A stretch of 20,662 nucleotides of DNA, taken from assembly GCA_002422795.1 (NCBI GenBank), contig DITJ01000074.1:260-20921 (forward strand), read 5' to 3'. Below, piece after piece: positions 12,892 through 20,574 of the stretch (within the stretch, counting starts at the first letter, position 1; every line of letters starts with the position of its first letter). The DNA comes from Alphaproteobacteria bacterium UBA6187 (GTDB lineage Bacteria; Pseudomonadota; Alphaproteobacteria; Rickettsiales; UBA6187). The notes beneath the pieces were generated by a model. It was not told the DNA's origin and did not search any database. It saw only the letters and a list, made by a program, of their open reading frames with translations. The translations under genes were made by a program, and so were the position numbers.

Positions 12892-14283
12892 ATGGCTGAT
12901 ACAGCAGAAAAAAAGAAAGACGATACTGCTATTTCATCCAATAATTCTTATGGCCTTAATGACGATTTATCAAAAGAATTACTTTCCGCCCTTTATAATG
13001 ATGATACGAGCCTTGTAAAAGAACTGCTTGCCCCACTACATGCGGCAGATATAGCCGACTTTATCGATGCCATTTCCTACGACCAGCGCAAAATCCTTAT
13101 TCCTATAATCCGTGATGATTTTGATCCCGAGATATTGGTTGACCTTGACTATTCAGTCCGTGATGAAATTATTGAACTACTTGGCACTAAGCAAAGCGCG
13201 CACGCTATCAGGCATCTTGATAAGGATGACGCAGTTGATATCATGGAAAACCTGGAAGAAGATGACCGCAAGGAAATCTTTGATGCCATGCCTGATAAGC
13301 ACAGGGAAATGCTTGAAGAAGGACTTGCTTACCCGGAAGATAGCGCAGGCCGCCTTCTTGAAGATAATATTGTTTCGATACCTGAATTCTGGTCAGTTGG
13401 GCAAACTATAGATTATTTACGCGCATCTAAAAACCTGCCGGATAATTTCTATCAGGTATTTGTGGTAGACCCGAAGCTTACACCTGTTGGCGGCGTGATG
13501 GTAAGTAAAATCCTCCGCGCCACACGTGCCACACCGATGAAAGACCTGATGTATACTGACTTGAAAGTTATCCATGCCGATATGGACCAGGAGGAAGTAG
13601 CGTATATATTCAGGCAATACGGGCTTGCATCCGCCCCGGTTGTGAATGATGAAGGCCGAATGATTGGTGTGATTGAACTAAATGACGTAATGGACGTAAT
13701 GGAAGAAGAGGCGCAAGAAGATATCCTGCGGCTTGGTGGTATACGCGAAACCGACATCCACACCAAAACCATGTCAACATTATTCAGCCGTTTCCCCTGG
13801 TTATTCTTAAATCTTGGCACGGCCTTCCTTGCTGCAACTGTAATAGGCTTTTTCGATGGCGCTATAGCAAAAATTACAACACTTGCAGTGCTTATGCCGG
13901 TTGCGGCATCTATGGGAGGGAACGCAGGAACCCAGTGCTTTACAGTTATAGTGCGCGCCCTTGCAACCAAAGAACTTAACTCCACAAACTCTTTTAGGGT
14001 TATATCCAAGGAAATCTTAGTAGGATTGCTTAACGGAATATTTTTTGCACTGATTACAGGAACAGCGGCTTATTTATGGTTCCACGACCTGCATTTAAGT
14101 ATTATTTTTGGGCTTGCAGTAATAGTAACACTACTTATAGCCGGGCTTGCGGGCGCTTTAATACCGATTTTCCTTGAAAAGTCCGGGGTTGACCCCGCCA
14201 TTTCCTCAGGCATAATCCTCACCACAATAACAGACTGCACCGCTTTTGCTACATTCCTTGGCCTTGCGACGATGTTTTTATAA
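12892..14283 (+). CDS. mgtE: MgtE magnesium channel/transporter
   Basis: This encodes 463 aa, full length for the family. MgtE is a dimeric Mg2+-gated channel of the inner membrane. The order is: an acidic superhelical MgtE_N domain (about 30-135, with repeats such as LDKDDAVDIMENLEEDDRKE), a CBS pair (about 140-265; DLKVIHADMDQEEVAYIFRQ), and a five-helix membrane domain (about 295-463). Conserved pore-domain signatures include PVAASMGGNAGTQ (Gly-Gly-Asn at 342-344) and TTITDCTAFATFLGLAT with the pore Asp. AGAGGAATCAA precedes the ATG. It lies after the GNAT gene and is followed by the TlyC/CorC-type gene, which has its own predicted promoter. No Mg riboswitch space exists upstream. Confidence 0.95.
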   Translation: MADTAEKKKDDTAISSNNSYGLNDDLSKELLSALYNDDTSLVKELLAPLHAADIADFIDAISYDQRKILIPIIRDDFDPEILVDLDYSVRDEIIELLGTKQSAHAIRHLDKDDAVDIMENLEEDDRKEIFDAMPDKHREMLEEGLAYPEDSAGRLLEDNIVSIPEFWSVGQTIDYLRASKNLPDNFYQVFVVDPKLTPVGGVMVSKILRATRATPMKDLMYTDLKVIHADMDQEEVAYIFRQYGLASAPVVNDEGRMIGVIELNDVMDVMEEEAQEDILRLGGIRETDIHTKTMSTLFSRFPWLFLNLGTAFLAATVIGFFDGAIAKITTLAVLMPVAASMGGNAGTQCFTVIVRALATKELNSTNSFRVISKEILVGLLNGIFFALITGTAAYLWFHDLHLSIIFGLAVIVTLLIAGLAGALIPIFLEKSGVDPAISSGIILTTITDCTAFATFLGLATMFL

Positions 14284-14304
14284 TATTAAACCATTAGTAA
14301 ACAT

Positions 14305-14333
14305 TTGCAACCGACTATGATTTTTGTTATATT
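14305..14333 (+). promoter_or_regulatory. Predicted sigma-70 promoter of the tlyC gene
   Basis: TTGCAA (14305-14310), a 17-nt spacer and TATATT (14328-14333). It would produce a leader of roughly 180 nt before ATG 14519. Confidence 0.5.
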
Positions 14334-14417
14334 CTTTAAATAAGCTGATGGATTATAGTAAATCTGCTTTTTATTTTACGATAGGGAAACAATGACTGAC
14401 AACGCGTAAATAAAATG

Positions 14418-14439
14418 AAATTTACTATATAGTGAATTT
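14418..14439. promoter_or_regulatory. Near-perfect palindrome in the tlyC leader
   Basis: AAATTTACTATATAGTGAAT (followed by TT) is palindromic at 20 of 22 positions. It could be an operator, but it is AT-rich and may be chance. Confidence 0.3.
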
Positions 14440-14518
14440 TTCCGGCAACCCATCGCCCGGCCACCTAATTATGAATAGCAATTTGAATTGTAATAAAAAA
14501 GGAAGTGAACTTCTAGAA

Positions 14519-15424
14519 ATGGACACAGATACCGAAGAAGACCCCACAGCAGAAAAAACCCAACTGAGGCTTAATGGAGGCAATCCTTCATTTATTAAAA
14601 AAACCCGTAGCCGCCTGGTACGATTGCTTAATTTCGGCACCCACTCAACATTGGAAGAGGATGTTGCCGAGCTTATTGAAGAGCATGACCCCGAAGGAAC
14701 ACAAGTAGGCTCAGAAGAGCGCAGTATACTAAACAATGTGCTTAGCCTTAGCGACACAACTGTAAGCGATGTAATGGTGCCACGCGCAGATATTGTGGCG
14801 GTAGATTACAACTCCAACCTCAATGACCTCATAAACCTTATTATTGAAAAAGAGCATACAAGAATTCCTGTATATAAGGATTCACTTGATAATATTATCG
14901 GCTTTATCCATATAAAAGACCTGGTTTCCTTCCTTGGCGCGGCTGAAAAAGAAAATTTCGCTATAAAAGATATATTAAGGGAAGTGCTATTCGTGCCACC
15001 TTCAATGAAAATTATCGACCTTCTTCCTAAAATACAGTCAAAACGAGTGCATCTGGCGATAGTATTGGATGAATATGGCTGCACAGATGGGCTTGTTACC
15101 CTTGAAGACCTGGTGGAGGAAATTATCGGGGAAATTGAAGATGAGCATGATGAAGAAAATTCAGTAGAAATAAAGCAAATTGATGCCTCATCTTATGAAG
15201 TAAATGCGCGCATGTCTGTGGAGGATCTGGAAAAGAAACTTGACGTTATTATTATAGGCGAAGATGAGTCGGAAGATTTTGATACGCTCGGTGGATTAGT
15301 AATATATTTGCTTGGACATGTGCCTGAAAAAGGTGAAATAGTCAAACATACCTGCGGAATAGAGTTTGAAGTTCTGGAAGCCGATGCGCGGAAAGTCTCC
15401 AAACTGATTGTTCGTAGGCTATAG
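14519..15424 (+). CDS. tlyC: TlyC/CorC-type CBS-pair protein
   Basis: This encodes 301 aa from ATG 14519, which has GGAAG at a long 13-nt spacing; in-frame ATG 14471 and GTG 14432 are alternatives without ribosome binding sites. It is soluble and lacks the DUF21 membrane domain. Domains are an acidic N-terminus, the conserved DTTVSDVMVPRADIVAVD (start of the CBS pair), second CBS ending LVTLEDLVEEIIGEIEDEHD, and a CorC_HlyC transporter-associated domain (about 215-300; FDTLGGLVIYLLGHVPEKGE). The family is linked to Mg2+/Co2+ efflux in enterics and annotated as haemolysin C in Rickettsia. It follows mgtE, which makes a magnesium role likely. Confidence 0.88.
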   Translation: MDTDTEEDPTAEKTQLRLNGGNPSFIKKTRSRLVRLLNFGTHSTLEEDVAELIEEHDPEGTQVGSEERSILNNVLSLSDTTVSDVMVPRADIVAVDYNSNLNDLINLIIEKEHTRIPVYKDSLDNIIGFIHIKDLVSFLGAAEKENFAIKDILREVLFVPPSMKIIDLLPKIQSKRVHLAIVLDEYGCTDGLVTLEDLVEEIIGEIEDEHDEENSVEIKQIDASSYEVNARMSVEDLEKKLDVIIIGEDESEDFDTLGGLVIYLLGHVPEKGEIVKHTCGIEFEVLEADARKVSKLIVRRL

Positions 15425-15462
15425 GGATATGATACCAATTAAATATACTTAAAATTATTTTT

Positions 15463-15502
15463 ACCTGACACTATTGCGCCTTCGCCGGGACACGGCGCCA
15501 CA
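15463..15502. repeat. Short palindromic repeat, copy 2
   Basis: ACCTGACACTA, then GGGACACGGCGCCACA, is related to 12303-12333. GCGCC/GGCGC arms can pair. It lies between tlyC and the glycosyltransferase gene. Confidence 0.4.
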
Positions 15503-15521
15503 AACAATCATTCTATAAGAA

Positions 15522-15568
15522 TGAAAATGGAAAATGCTATAATAGAAATGAAAAACGGAAACGCTATA
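15522..15568. repeat. Two tandem solo ends of the dispersed 107-bp repeat
   Basis: TGAAAATGGAAAATGCTATA (15522-15541) matches the right end of the repeat at 1027-1132 at 18 of 20 positions. TGAAAAACGGAAACGCTATA (15549-15568) matches the reverse complement of its left end at 19 of 20. The repeat interior is missing. Confidence 0.65.
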
Positions 15569-15602
15569 CTATCCGCAAATAGTGCTATGCAAGGTTTTAA
15601 AT

Positions 15603-16676
15603 ATGAAGATACTAAATATAACATTTAACAAAAGAATAGGTGGTTTAGAAAAAATATATCTATCTTATACAGACATGCTTGTACAGGAGGGACACGATAT
15701 ATATACCATCATTCCCGTTAATAGTTATGTTGAAAAAGAACTGGCATTAAGAAATATACCAATAAAATGCAAGAAATATATTTCTAATAAACTAAGCCAT
15801 CTTAATCCATTTTCAGTATGGAATTTAAGGAAAGAGATAGAAAGCATAAAGCCAGATATCATCTTAGTACATAATAGCAGGCCCCTTCGGCTACTGCAAA
15901 AATCAGTACGGAAAACATGCCCAATTGTAACGGTTCATCATGGTGGCAAGCTTGATTATTTAGTAAAATATTCGGATCATATTATCTGTATAGCAAAATA
16001 TATGGAAAAGGAGCTTGTAGCTAAAGGTTTTGCACCGGATAATATTCACTATGTGCCTAATTTCCTAGAAATAAACAGGCCATACAGACAGCGGAAAATA
16101 CCGCAAGAGAAGAAAGATATTGTTATTGGAACAATTGCCAGGCTCTCAAGCGAGAAAGGAATCGATGTGTTTCTAGAAGCGCTTTCTATGCTTACCATAC
16201 CTTATAAAGGTCTTGTTGCCGGAGATGGTCCATTAAAGCCGGATCTTGAACAATATGCTAAAAAGAATGCTATAAATGTTGAATTTCTTGGTTGGCTGCA
16301 TGATAGCGCAAAAGATAAATTTTTTGATATGTGCGATATTCTTGTTATTCCTTCACGTTTTGAACCATTCGGATTAACGATTATTGAAGGATGGGAAAAT
16401 TCTTTGCCTGTTATTGCAACTAAGAGCAAAGGGGCTAAAGAAATTATCAGGCATAATGATACGGGTTTTCTTGTTGAAATTGATGATGCGACATCTATAG
16501 CAAGAAAAATTTCTGAAATTTCTGAAAATTACAACTCTTCTGTGTCAATAACCCACACAGCATATGATACTCTTCTGAAAGAATATTCTTACGAAACTTC
16601 AAAAGAACATCTTATTTCAACGCTTACAAAAATTATAGCGTTTCCGCTTTTCAACAATCACAGGAAATCGAGGTGA
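15603..16676 (+). CDS. GT4 (group 1) glycosyltransferase with repeat-derived C-terminus
   Basis: This encodes 357 aa from ATG 15603, supported by AAGG 8 nt upstream; a GTG at 15582 is not preferred. It is a GT-B fold, retaining GT4 family. The N-terminal half has FNKRIGGLEKIYLSYTDML and VTVHHGGKLDYLV. The C-terminal nucleotide-sugar half has GTIARLSSEKGIDVFLEAL, VAGDGPL and the catalytic E-x7-E as EPFGLTIIE (Glu254-Glu262), then KGAKEIIRHNDTGFLV. It probably builds lipopolysaccharide or capsule glycans in the cytoplasm; donor and acceptor are unknown. The last 13 residues (IAFPLFNNHRKSR) and the stop come from a dispersed repeat beginning at 16634. Partial copies of the same repeat lie just upstream of the gene. 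Confidence 0.88.
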   Translation: MKILNITFNKRIGGLEKIYLSYTDMLVQEGHDIYTIIPVNSYVEKELALRNIPIKCKKYISNKLSHLNPFSVWNLRKEIESIKPDIILVHNSRPLRLLQKSVRKTCPIVTVHHGGKLDYLVKYSDHIICIAKYMEKELVAKGFAPDNIHYVPNFLEINRPYRQRKIPQEKKDIVIGTIARLSSEKGIDVFLEALSMLTIPYKGLVAGDGPLKPDLEQYAKKNAINVEFLGWLHDSAKDKFFDMCDILVIPSRFEPFGLTIIEGWENSLPVIATKSKGAKEIIRHNDTGFLVEIDDATSIARKISEISENYNSSVSITHTAYDTLLKEYSYETSKEHLISTLTKIIAFPLFNNHRKSR

Positions 16677-16740
16677 TGTGTAGGAGAGCTGCACAGGACA
16701 ATTATTGACGCATGACTGCCAGAAAACAGGAAATGCTATA
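16634..16740. repeat. Dispersed palindromic repeat, copy 2, overlapping a gene end
   Basis: This 107-bp element starts TATAGCGTTTCCGCTTTTCA and ends GAAAACAGGAAATGCTATA. It shares its first 27 bases exactly with the copy at 1027-1132; the remaining part is more diverged. It enters the glycosyltransferase gene in frame and supplies its stop. Confidence 0.8.
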
Positions 16741-16814
16741 GTGACAAATTCCAGCATGAACGATATCTATCCAGCTGGGAAATGGTCAATTCCAAGGCAA
16801 TCAATAACTAGAAA

Positions 16815-18389
16815 CTAAAGATATACAGATAAATTTTTTGGTTTAAATTTCTTCAACCAAAATATAATAAGCATTTTTGAAACCAGGATTGCAGAAAATA
16901 AGGAAGCTACAATGCCAATTGCAAGTGTAACTGCAAAACCCTTAATTGCACCCGCACCAAAAGCATAGAGGAATAACGTTGCAAGAAGGGTGGTTATATG
17001 TGCATCAAAAATTGTTCCGAATGCATGTTTAAAACCGTTATCAACCGCTGAAAACACGCCCTTTCCTAAGCGCATCTCCTCGCGAATACGCTCGAATATC
17101 AACACGTTAGCGTCAACCGCCATGCCAATAGTAAGAACTATACCGGCAATGCCTGGCATGGTTAGTGTTGCGCCTAGTATCGACATTACGGCTATTATAA
17201 TAAATATATTTGTGATTAATGCTATATTGGCAAATACACCAAATAACTTATATACCGCCACCATGAAAATCATTACAAGTGCTGTTCCGAGTATTACTGC
17301 ATTTTTACCAGCTTCCACGGAATCAGCGCCAAGGCTTGGCCCTACAGTGCGTTCCTCTATAATATCAAGCGGGGCAGGAAGCGCGCCAGCGCGCAGTAGC
17401 AATGCAAGGTCTGATGCTTCTTTTGTTGTAAAGTTGCCGGATATTTCCGCTGAACCACCAAGTATAACCGACCTTATAACCGGGGCGGTAAGAACTTTGT
17501 TATCAAGAACAATTGCAAAAGGTTTTCCAACATTATCTCGTGTAATATCGCCAAATTTTTTAGCACCTAAGTTATTGAATTTTATATTCACAGTCGGTTG
17601 CCCATTCTGGCTAAACCCAGCACTGGCGTCAGCCAGTAAATCTCCGCTTAGCATAACCTGGCTGCGTATTGCAAAAGAATCAGCGCCTTTATCGGATTTA
17701 AGCCGCACAGTTCCAGGCGGAAGCGCACCCATACCGTTATCAGGATAAGGCATTGTATTATCAAGCAAGTGGAATGTAAGTTTTGCGGTTTTTCCAAGCA
17801 TGTTCTTTAAATGCTCAGGATCTTGTAAGCCGGGAACCTGTAGCAAAATGCGGTTATCCCCCTGTCTTTGAATGTCAGGCTCGCGTGTGCCGGTTTCATC
17901 CACCCTGCGGCGCACGATTTCGATGGATTGCTCCAGAAGTGTGCGCTGCATGTTTTTTAGGTAAGATTCGCTATAACCAACTGTAATTATACCATTATTA
18001 TTGTTGATAGTAAGATCGTTGGACAAGCTGTTTATTATTGAAATAACGCCATCGGCAATATCAGGGTTCAACAGCGTAAATGTAACCTTATTATCACTCA
18101 CCGATAAGCCGCCGGAATATTGGATTCGCTGATTTTCCACAGTTTTGCTACGGAATGCTGAGCGTAGCTCATCACGCAGACCATCGGTCTGCTCACGCAC
18201 ATATTGCTTAAAATTAACTTCCAGAAGCAGATATGAACCACCTTGCAAATCAAGCCCCAGGTTGATTTTATTTTCTGGTAGGAACGGAATTTTTTTATCC
18301 GCCCCTATAAGTGTAGGCAAACTGAAATATATTGATGCCAGGCACACAAAAATAATAATGAAGATTTTATATAGGGGGAATTTTAGCAT
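16815..18389 (-). CDS. secD: SecD, protein translocase accessory subunit
   Basis: This encodes 524 aa, full-length SecD. SecD with SecF uses the proton gradient to drive late protein export through SecYEG. The order is: TM1 (about 7-27), GLDLQGG at 45-51, periplasmic P1 domain with EIVRRRVDETGTREPDIQRQG, ILLQVPG and the head region, then RTVGPSLGADSVEAGKNA before five further membrane helices. These include TIGMAVDANVLIFERIREE and HITTLLATLFLYAFGAG, the standard SecD/SecF signatures. AAGGTACATA precedes ATG. secF does not follow; the next gene is a convergent glycosyltransferase. A terminator-like hairpin and a palindromic element separate it from yajC, so it may have its own promoter. Confidence 0.96.
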   Translation of the reverse strand: MLKFPLYKIFIIIFVCLASIYFSLPTLIGADKKIPFLPENKINLGLDLQGGSYLLLEVNFKQYVREQTDGLRDELRSAFRSKTVENQRIQYSGGLSVSDNKVTFTLLNPDIADGVISIINSLSNDLTINNNNGIITVGYSESYLKNMQRTLLEQSIEIVRRRVDETGTREPDIQRQGDNRILLQVPGLQDPEHLKNMLGKTAKLTFHLLDNTMPYPDNGMGALPPGTVRLKSDKGADSFAIRSQVMLSGDLLADASAGFSQNGQPTVNIKFNNLGAKKFGDITRDNVGKPFAIVLDNKVLTAPVIRSVILGGSAEISGNFTTKEASDLALLLRAGALPAPLDIIEERTVGPSLGADSVEAGKNAVILGTALVMIFMVAVYKLFGVFANIALITNIFIIIAVMSILGATLTMPGIAGIVLTIGMAVDANVLIFERIREEMRLGKGVFSAVDNGFKHAFGTIFDAHITTLLATLFLYAFGAGAIKGFAVTLAIGIVASLFSAILVSKMLIIFWLKKFKPKNLSVYL

Positions 18390-18426
18390 TATGTACCTTG
18401 TTTCTCTATTATACTATTCCTTAGTG

Positions 18427-18542
18427 ACCGTCATTGCGATGAGGCGAACACTTGTGAGTCCGAGGAAGCAATCCATCTTTCTTTGTTGCTAACACTGGAT
18501 CGCGTCTTCATACTCACTTCGTTCGATTCATCGCGATGACGC
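18427..18542. repeat. Palindromic repeat between yajC and secD
   Basis: CGTCATTGCGATGA at the left end is mirrored by TCATCGCGATGACG at the right (one mismatch). The interior carries GAGGAAGCAATCCA and ACTTCGTTCGATTC blocks. This wording resembles the CGTCATTGCGAG...GAAGCAATCC intergenic palindrome known from Rickettsiales and other bacteria, judged from memory. Confidence 0.6.
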
Positions 18543-18589
18543 AAGACGAACGGCAATCGTAAAATTAATACTATACGCAGATTATAAAA

Positions 18590-18618
18590 GTGCAAGTATT
18601 TCATTATCTTACTTGCAC
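18590..18618 (-). terminator. Rho-independent-type terminator after yajC
   Basis: On the minus strand GTGCAAGTA, an 11-nt loop and TACTTGCAC form a perfect 9-bp stem followed by TTTTAT. It lies 52 nt beyond the yajC stop and before secD. The same TACTTGCACTAAAA block is repeated at 18629-18642. Confidence 0.6.
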
Positions 18619-18670
18619 TAAAAACCTGTACTTGCACTAAAATCTAGGTAAGTTTTTTTACTGATTTGTA

Positions 18671-19060
18671 TTAACTATTAGCCTTCTTACTTTTCTTCTC
18701 AGTTTTAGCTTTTGGCTCTTTTACTTCTGTTTTATCATTCTTGATAACATCAATTATAGTTGCTTTATTTATACGCACTATAACACCATCAGCAATTTCT
18801 ACATGGGCAAGATTAGTGCCTTCTTCAATTTTAGAAACTTTGCCGATAATTCCGCCGCCAGTTACCACTTCATCACCGCGCTTTATTGCATTTATAATTT
18901 CTTGGTGTTCTTTAATCTTTTTTTGCTGCGGGCGGATAAGGAATACATAAAAAACTGCAAATATTAATATCAGTGGCAGAAGGTTTAAAAGTGCATTCGG
19001 CTCTGCAATTTGCGCCTGGGTTGTTGCTGTTTGTGCATAAGCTTCTGATATTATAGACAT
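18671..19060 (-). CDS. yajC: YajC, preprotein translocase accessory protein
   Basis: This encodes 129 aa, the usual YajC size. YajC associates with SecDF at the inner membrane. The N-terminus (MSIISEAYAQTATTQAQ) precedes one membrane segment (about 22-42, LLNLLPLILIFAVFYVFLIR) and the diagnostic RPQQKKIKEHQEIINAIKRG. Then comes DEVVTGGGIIGKVSKIEEG, the conserved small beta domain, and a Lys/Glu-rich tail. AAGGTACTAAAT precedes ATG. The upstream neighbour is the LytM lipoprotein gene and the downstream neighbour is secD, a common alphaproteobacterial order. Hairpins lie on both sides, so transcription may be independent. Confidence 0.95.
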   Translation of the reverse strand: MSIISEAYAQTATTQAQIAEPNALLNLLPLILIFAVFYVFLIRPQQKKIKEHQEIINAIKRGDEVVTGGGIIGKVSKIEEGTNLAHVEIADGVIVRINKATIIDVIKNDKTEVKEPKAKTEKKSKKANS

Positions 19061-19116
19061 ATTTAGTACCTTTTTTTATTATTAAATTATAGTATTTTTC
19101 ATTTTCATTTTTTCGT

Positions 19117-19245
19117 CGTTATTCTTCGGAATTGTAAAATTAGCGAACCTTTGGTTAGATAAAATATAAGGAAGCTTTATTTTATCTAACCTCGGTTTCA
19201 CGTAGTAAGTCTACGCTAAAATTTTACTCTCCTCGAATTCCTAGC
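19117..19245. repeat. Large imperfect palindrome upstream of yajC
   Basis: The core is a perfect 14-bp stem, GGTTAGATAAAATA (19153-19166) with TATTTTATCTAACC (19178-19191). Outside it, GAATTGTAAAATTAGCG is mirrored imperfectly by CGCTAAAATTTTACTCTCCT and GAATTC. The whole block could fold as a long hairpin. It is probably another dispersed palindromic element rather than a terminator. Confidence 0.55.
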
Positions 19246-19250
19246 AGAAA

Positions 19251-19270
19251 TGAAAAGCAAAAACACTATA
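19251..19270. repeat. Solo end of the dispersed 107-bp repeat
   Basis: TGAAAAGCAAAAACACTATA matches the reverse complement of that repeat's left end at 17 of 20 positions. Confidence 0.45.
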
Positions 19271-19286
19271 GTGTCTTTCCCCATAA

Positions 19287-19317
19287 GAGGTAGTGCATAT
19301 AAATAATGCACTACCTC
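19287..19317 (-). terminator. Terminator-like hairpin after the LytM lipoprotein gene
   Basis: GAGGTAGTGCAT (19287-19298), a 7-nt loop and ATGCACTACCTC (19306-19317) form a perfect 12-bp stem, 16 nt after the stop codon. On the minus strand it is followed by TTATGG, so the T-run is poor. Confidence 0.5.
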
Positions 19318-19332
19318 ATAGTAAGCAATTGA

Positions 19333-20574
19333 TTATTTAGTTATCATACTAAAATCTGTAGGTAAATATTTTTCTGGGTCTATAGCTTTGCGTCCCTGCC
19401 TTATGCTGAAGTGAAGTTGCGGTGTGGATACATGCCCGGTTTTTCCCACATGTGCAATAAGCTGCCCCCTTTTTACTACATCTCCCTTTTTTACTACCAC
19501 ATCGCCTGCATGTGCATAAGCAGTAAGGAAGCCGTTATTATGCTTTATAAGGAGCATATTGCCATAGCCGCGCAGTTCATTGCCTGAATATACCACGTCG
19601 CCATCTTCTGCGGCTTGAATTGGGGTGCCTTCTTTTGCGGATATATTAATTCCATCATTATAAAGCCCGCCTTGTTTTGGTCCAAACCCGGAAATTACCT
19701 CGCCTTTAACAGGCCAACTAAAACTAGCTTTCCCAAGCGGGGTTACGCTGGCTTTTGCAGTTTCTGTGGTTGCAGGTGCGGCAAAACTTTCTGGTTCTTT
19801 AGTTGTTTTATCGGCAAATGGGTCTGCAATCTCCTGGGCGGGCTGGTTTGTCACAGGCTCTGCCATTATTTCTTTGCGCTCAGGTTCCATGTTTTGAACG
19901 GATGAGGCAAATTCATTTTCACTTTTATCGCTAAAAGGGGATGCTTCTGTTGTATCTACGGCTTTACTTCCGCTGGATAACGCAAACGGGGATGAGTCAT
20001 TATCAGTTTGCGTAGTAGTATCAGCCTGTTTAGCGCCTAAAGGCGCCAGGTCGTTAGATATAACTGCGTTTGAGCTTTCTGATGATGTTTTAGTATCGTA
20101 ATCATATTTGGTGATTGTTGTATCATTGCTGGTAGTGAAATCTTTTTCTGCAATGGAAGGCAGGAATAATTTTTGTCCTTTAGTAAGATTATAAGGCGGT
20201 GTTAAGTTATTTTTCAGTGCCAGGCGACCTTCATCTACACCATAGCTTTGTGATATTGCATATAATGTATCATTTTCGCCTGTTATGTGGAAGGCGGCCT
20301 TAGGCAGTTTTACTGATTGTCCGGGTATTAGTGTGTAAGGCGGGCGCAGGCGGTTTATCTCAATCAAATCCCTTATTTCAACATTATTGTTTTTAGCAAT
20401 CCTGTATAAAGTATCGCCTTTTTCCACTGTTGCCTTATATGGGTTATTAGATACAAAACCAGCTTTCCTGGGAGCAGTTGTTGAATGCACCACAATGCTT
20501 GCCGGTTCCTGTGTACAGGAAGCAAACAACAAGGATAGGCCTGGAATAATGATTTTAAAATATTTTTTCTGCAT
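19333..20574 (-). CDS. NlpD/EnvC-like lipoprotein: two LysM plus degenerate LytM
   Basis: This encodes 413 aa. The lipobox LLFASC gives Cys 20. Two LysM domains (46-91 and 95-139; VEKGDTLYRIAKNNNV and ENDTLYAISQSYGV) bind peptidoglycan. A long Ser/Thr/Glu-rich linker follows (about 140-280). The C-terminal M23/LytM domain (about 283-405) has GLYNDGINI where active enzymes have H-x3-D, while QLHF keeps one zinc His. The zinc site is therefore broken. Such domains in NlpD and EnvC do not cut the wall but activate amidases at division. The start lacks a good ribosome binding site. The gene lies upstream of yajC and secD, the usual alphaproteobacterial neighbourhood. Confidence 0.9.
   Translation of the reverse strand: MQKKYFKIIIPGLSLLFASCTQEPASIVVHSTTAPRKAGFVSNNPYKATVEKGDTLYRIAKNNNVEIRDLIEINRLRPPYTLIPGQSVKLPKAAFHITGENDTLYAISQSYGVDEGRLALKNNLTPPYNLTKGQKLFLPSIAEKDFTTSNDTTITKYDYDTKTSSESSNAVISNDLAPLGAKQADTTTQTDNDSSPFALSSGSKAVDTTEASPFSDKSENEFASSVQNMEPERKEIMAEPVTNQPAQEIADPFADKTTKEPESFAAPATTETAKASVTPLGKASFSWPVKGEVISGFGPKQGGLYNDGINISAKEGTPIQAAEDGDVVYSGNELRGYGNMLLIKHNNGFLTAYAHAGDVVVKKGDVVKRGQLIAHVGKTGHVSTPQLHFSIRQGRKAIDPEKYLPTDFSMITK

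Noticed and set aside
13511..13535. Third copy of the ACCTG...CCACA short repeat inside mgtE
   Set aside because: Only a CACGTGCCACA fragment is shared, and it fits the normal mgtE coding sequence, so chance is likely.
13452..14009. 185-codon open frame on the minus strand
   Set aside because: It is antisense to mgtE, Ser/Thr-rich shadow composition, with no family signal.
16990..17748. 252-codon open frame on the plus strand
   Set aside because: It lies entirely antisense within secD, has no ribosome binding site or recognisable domain, and its composition is that of a shadow frame.
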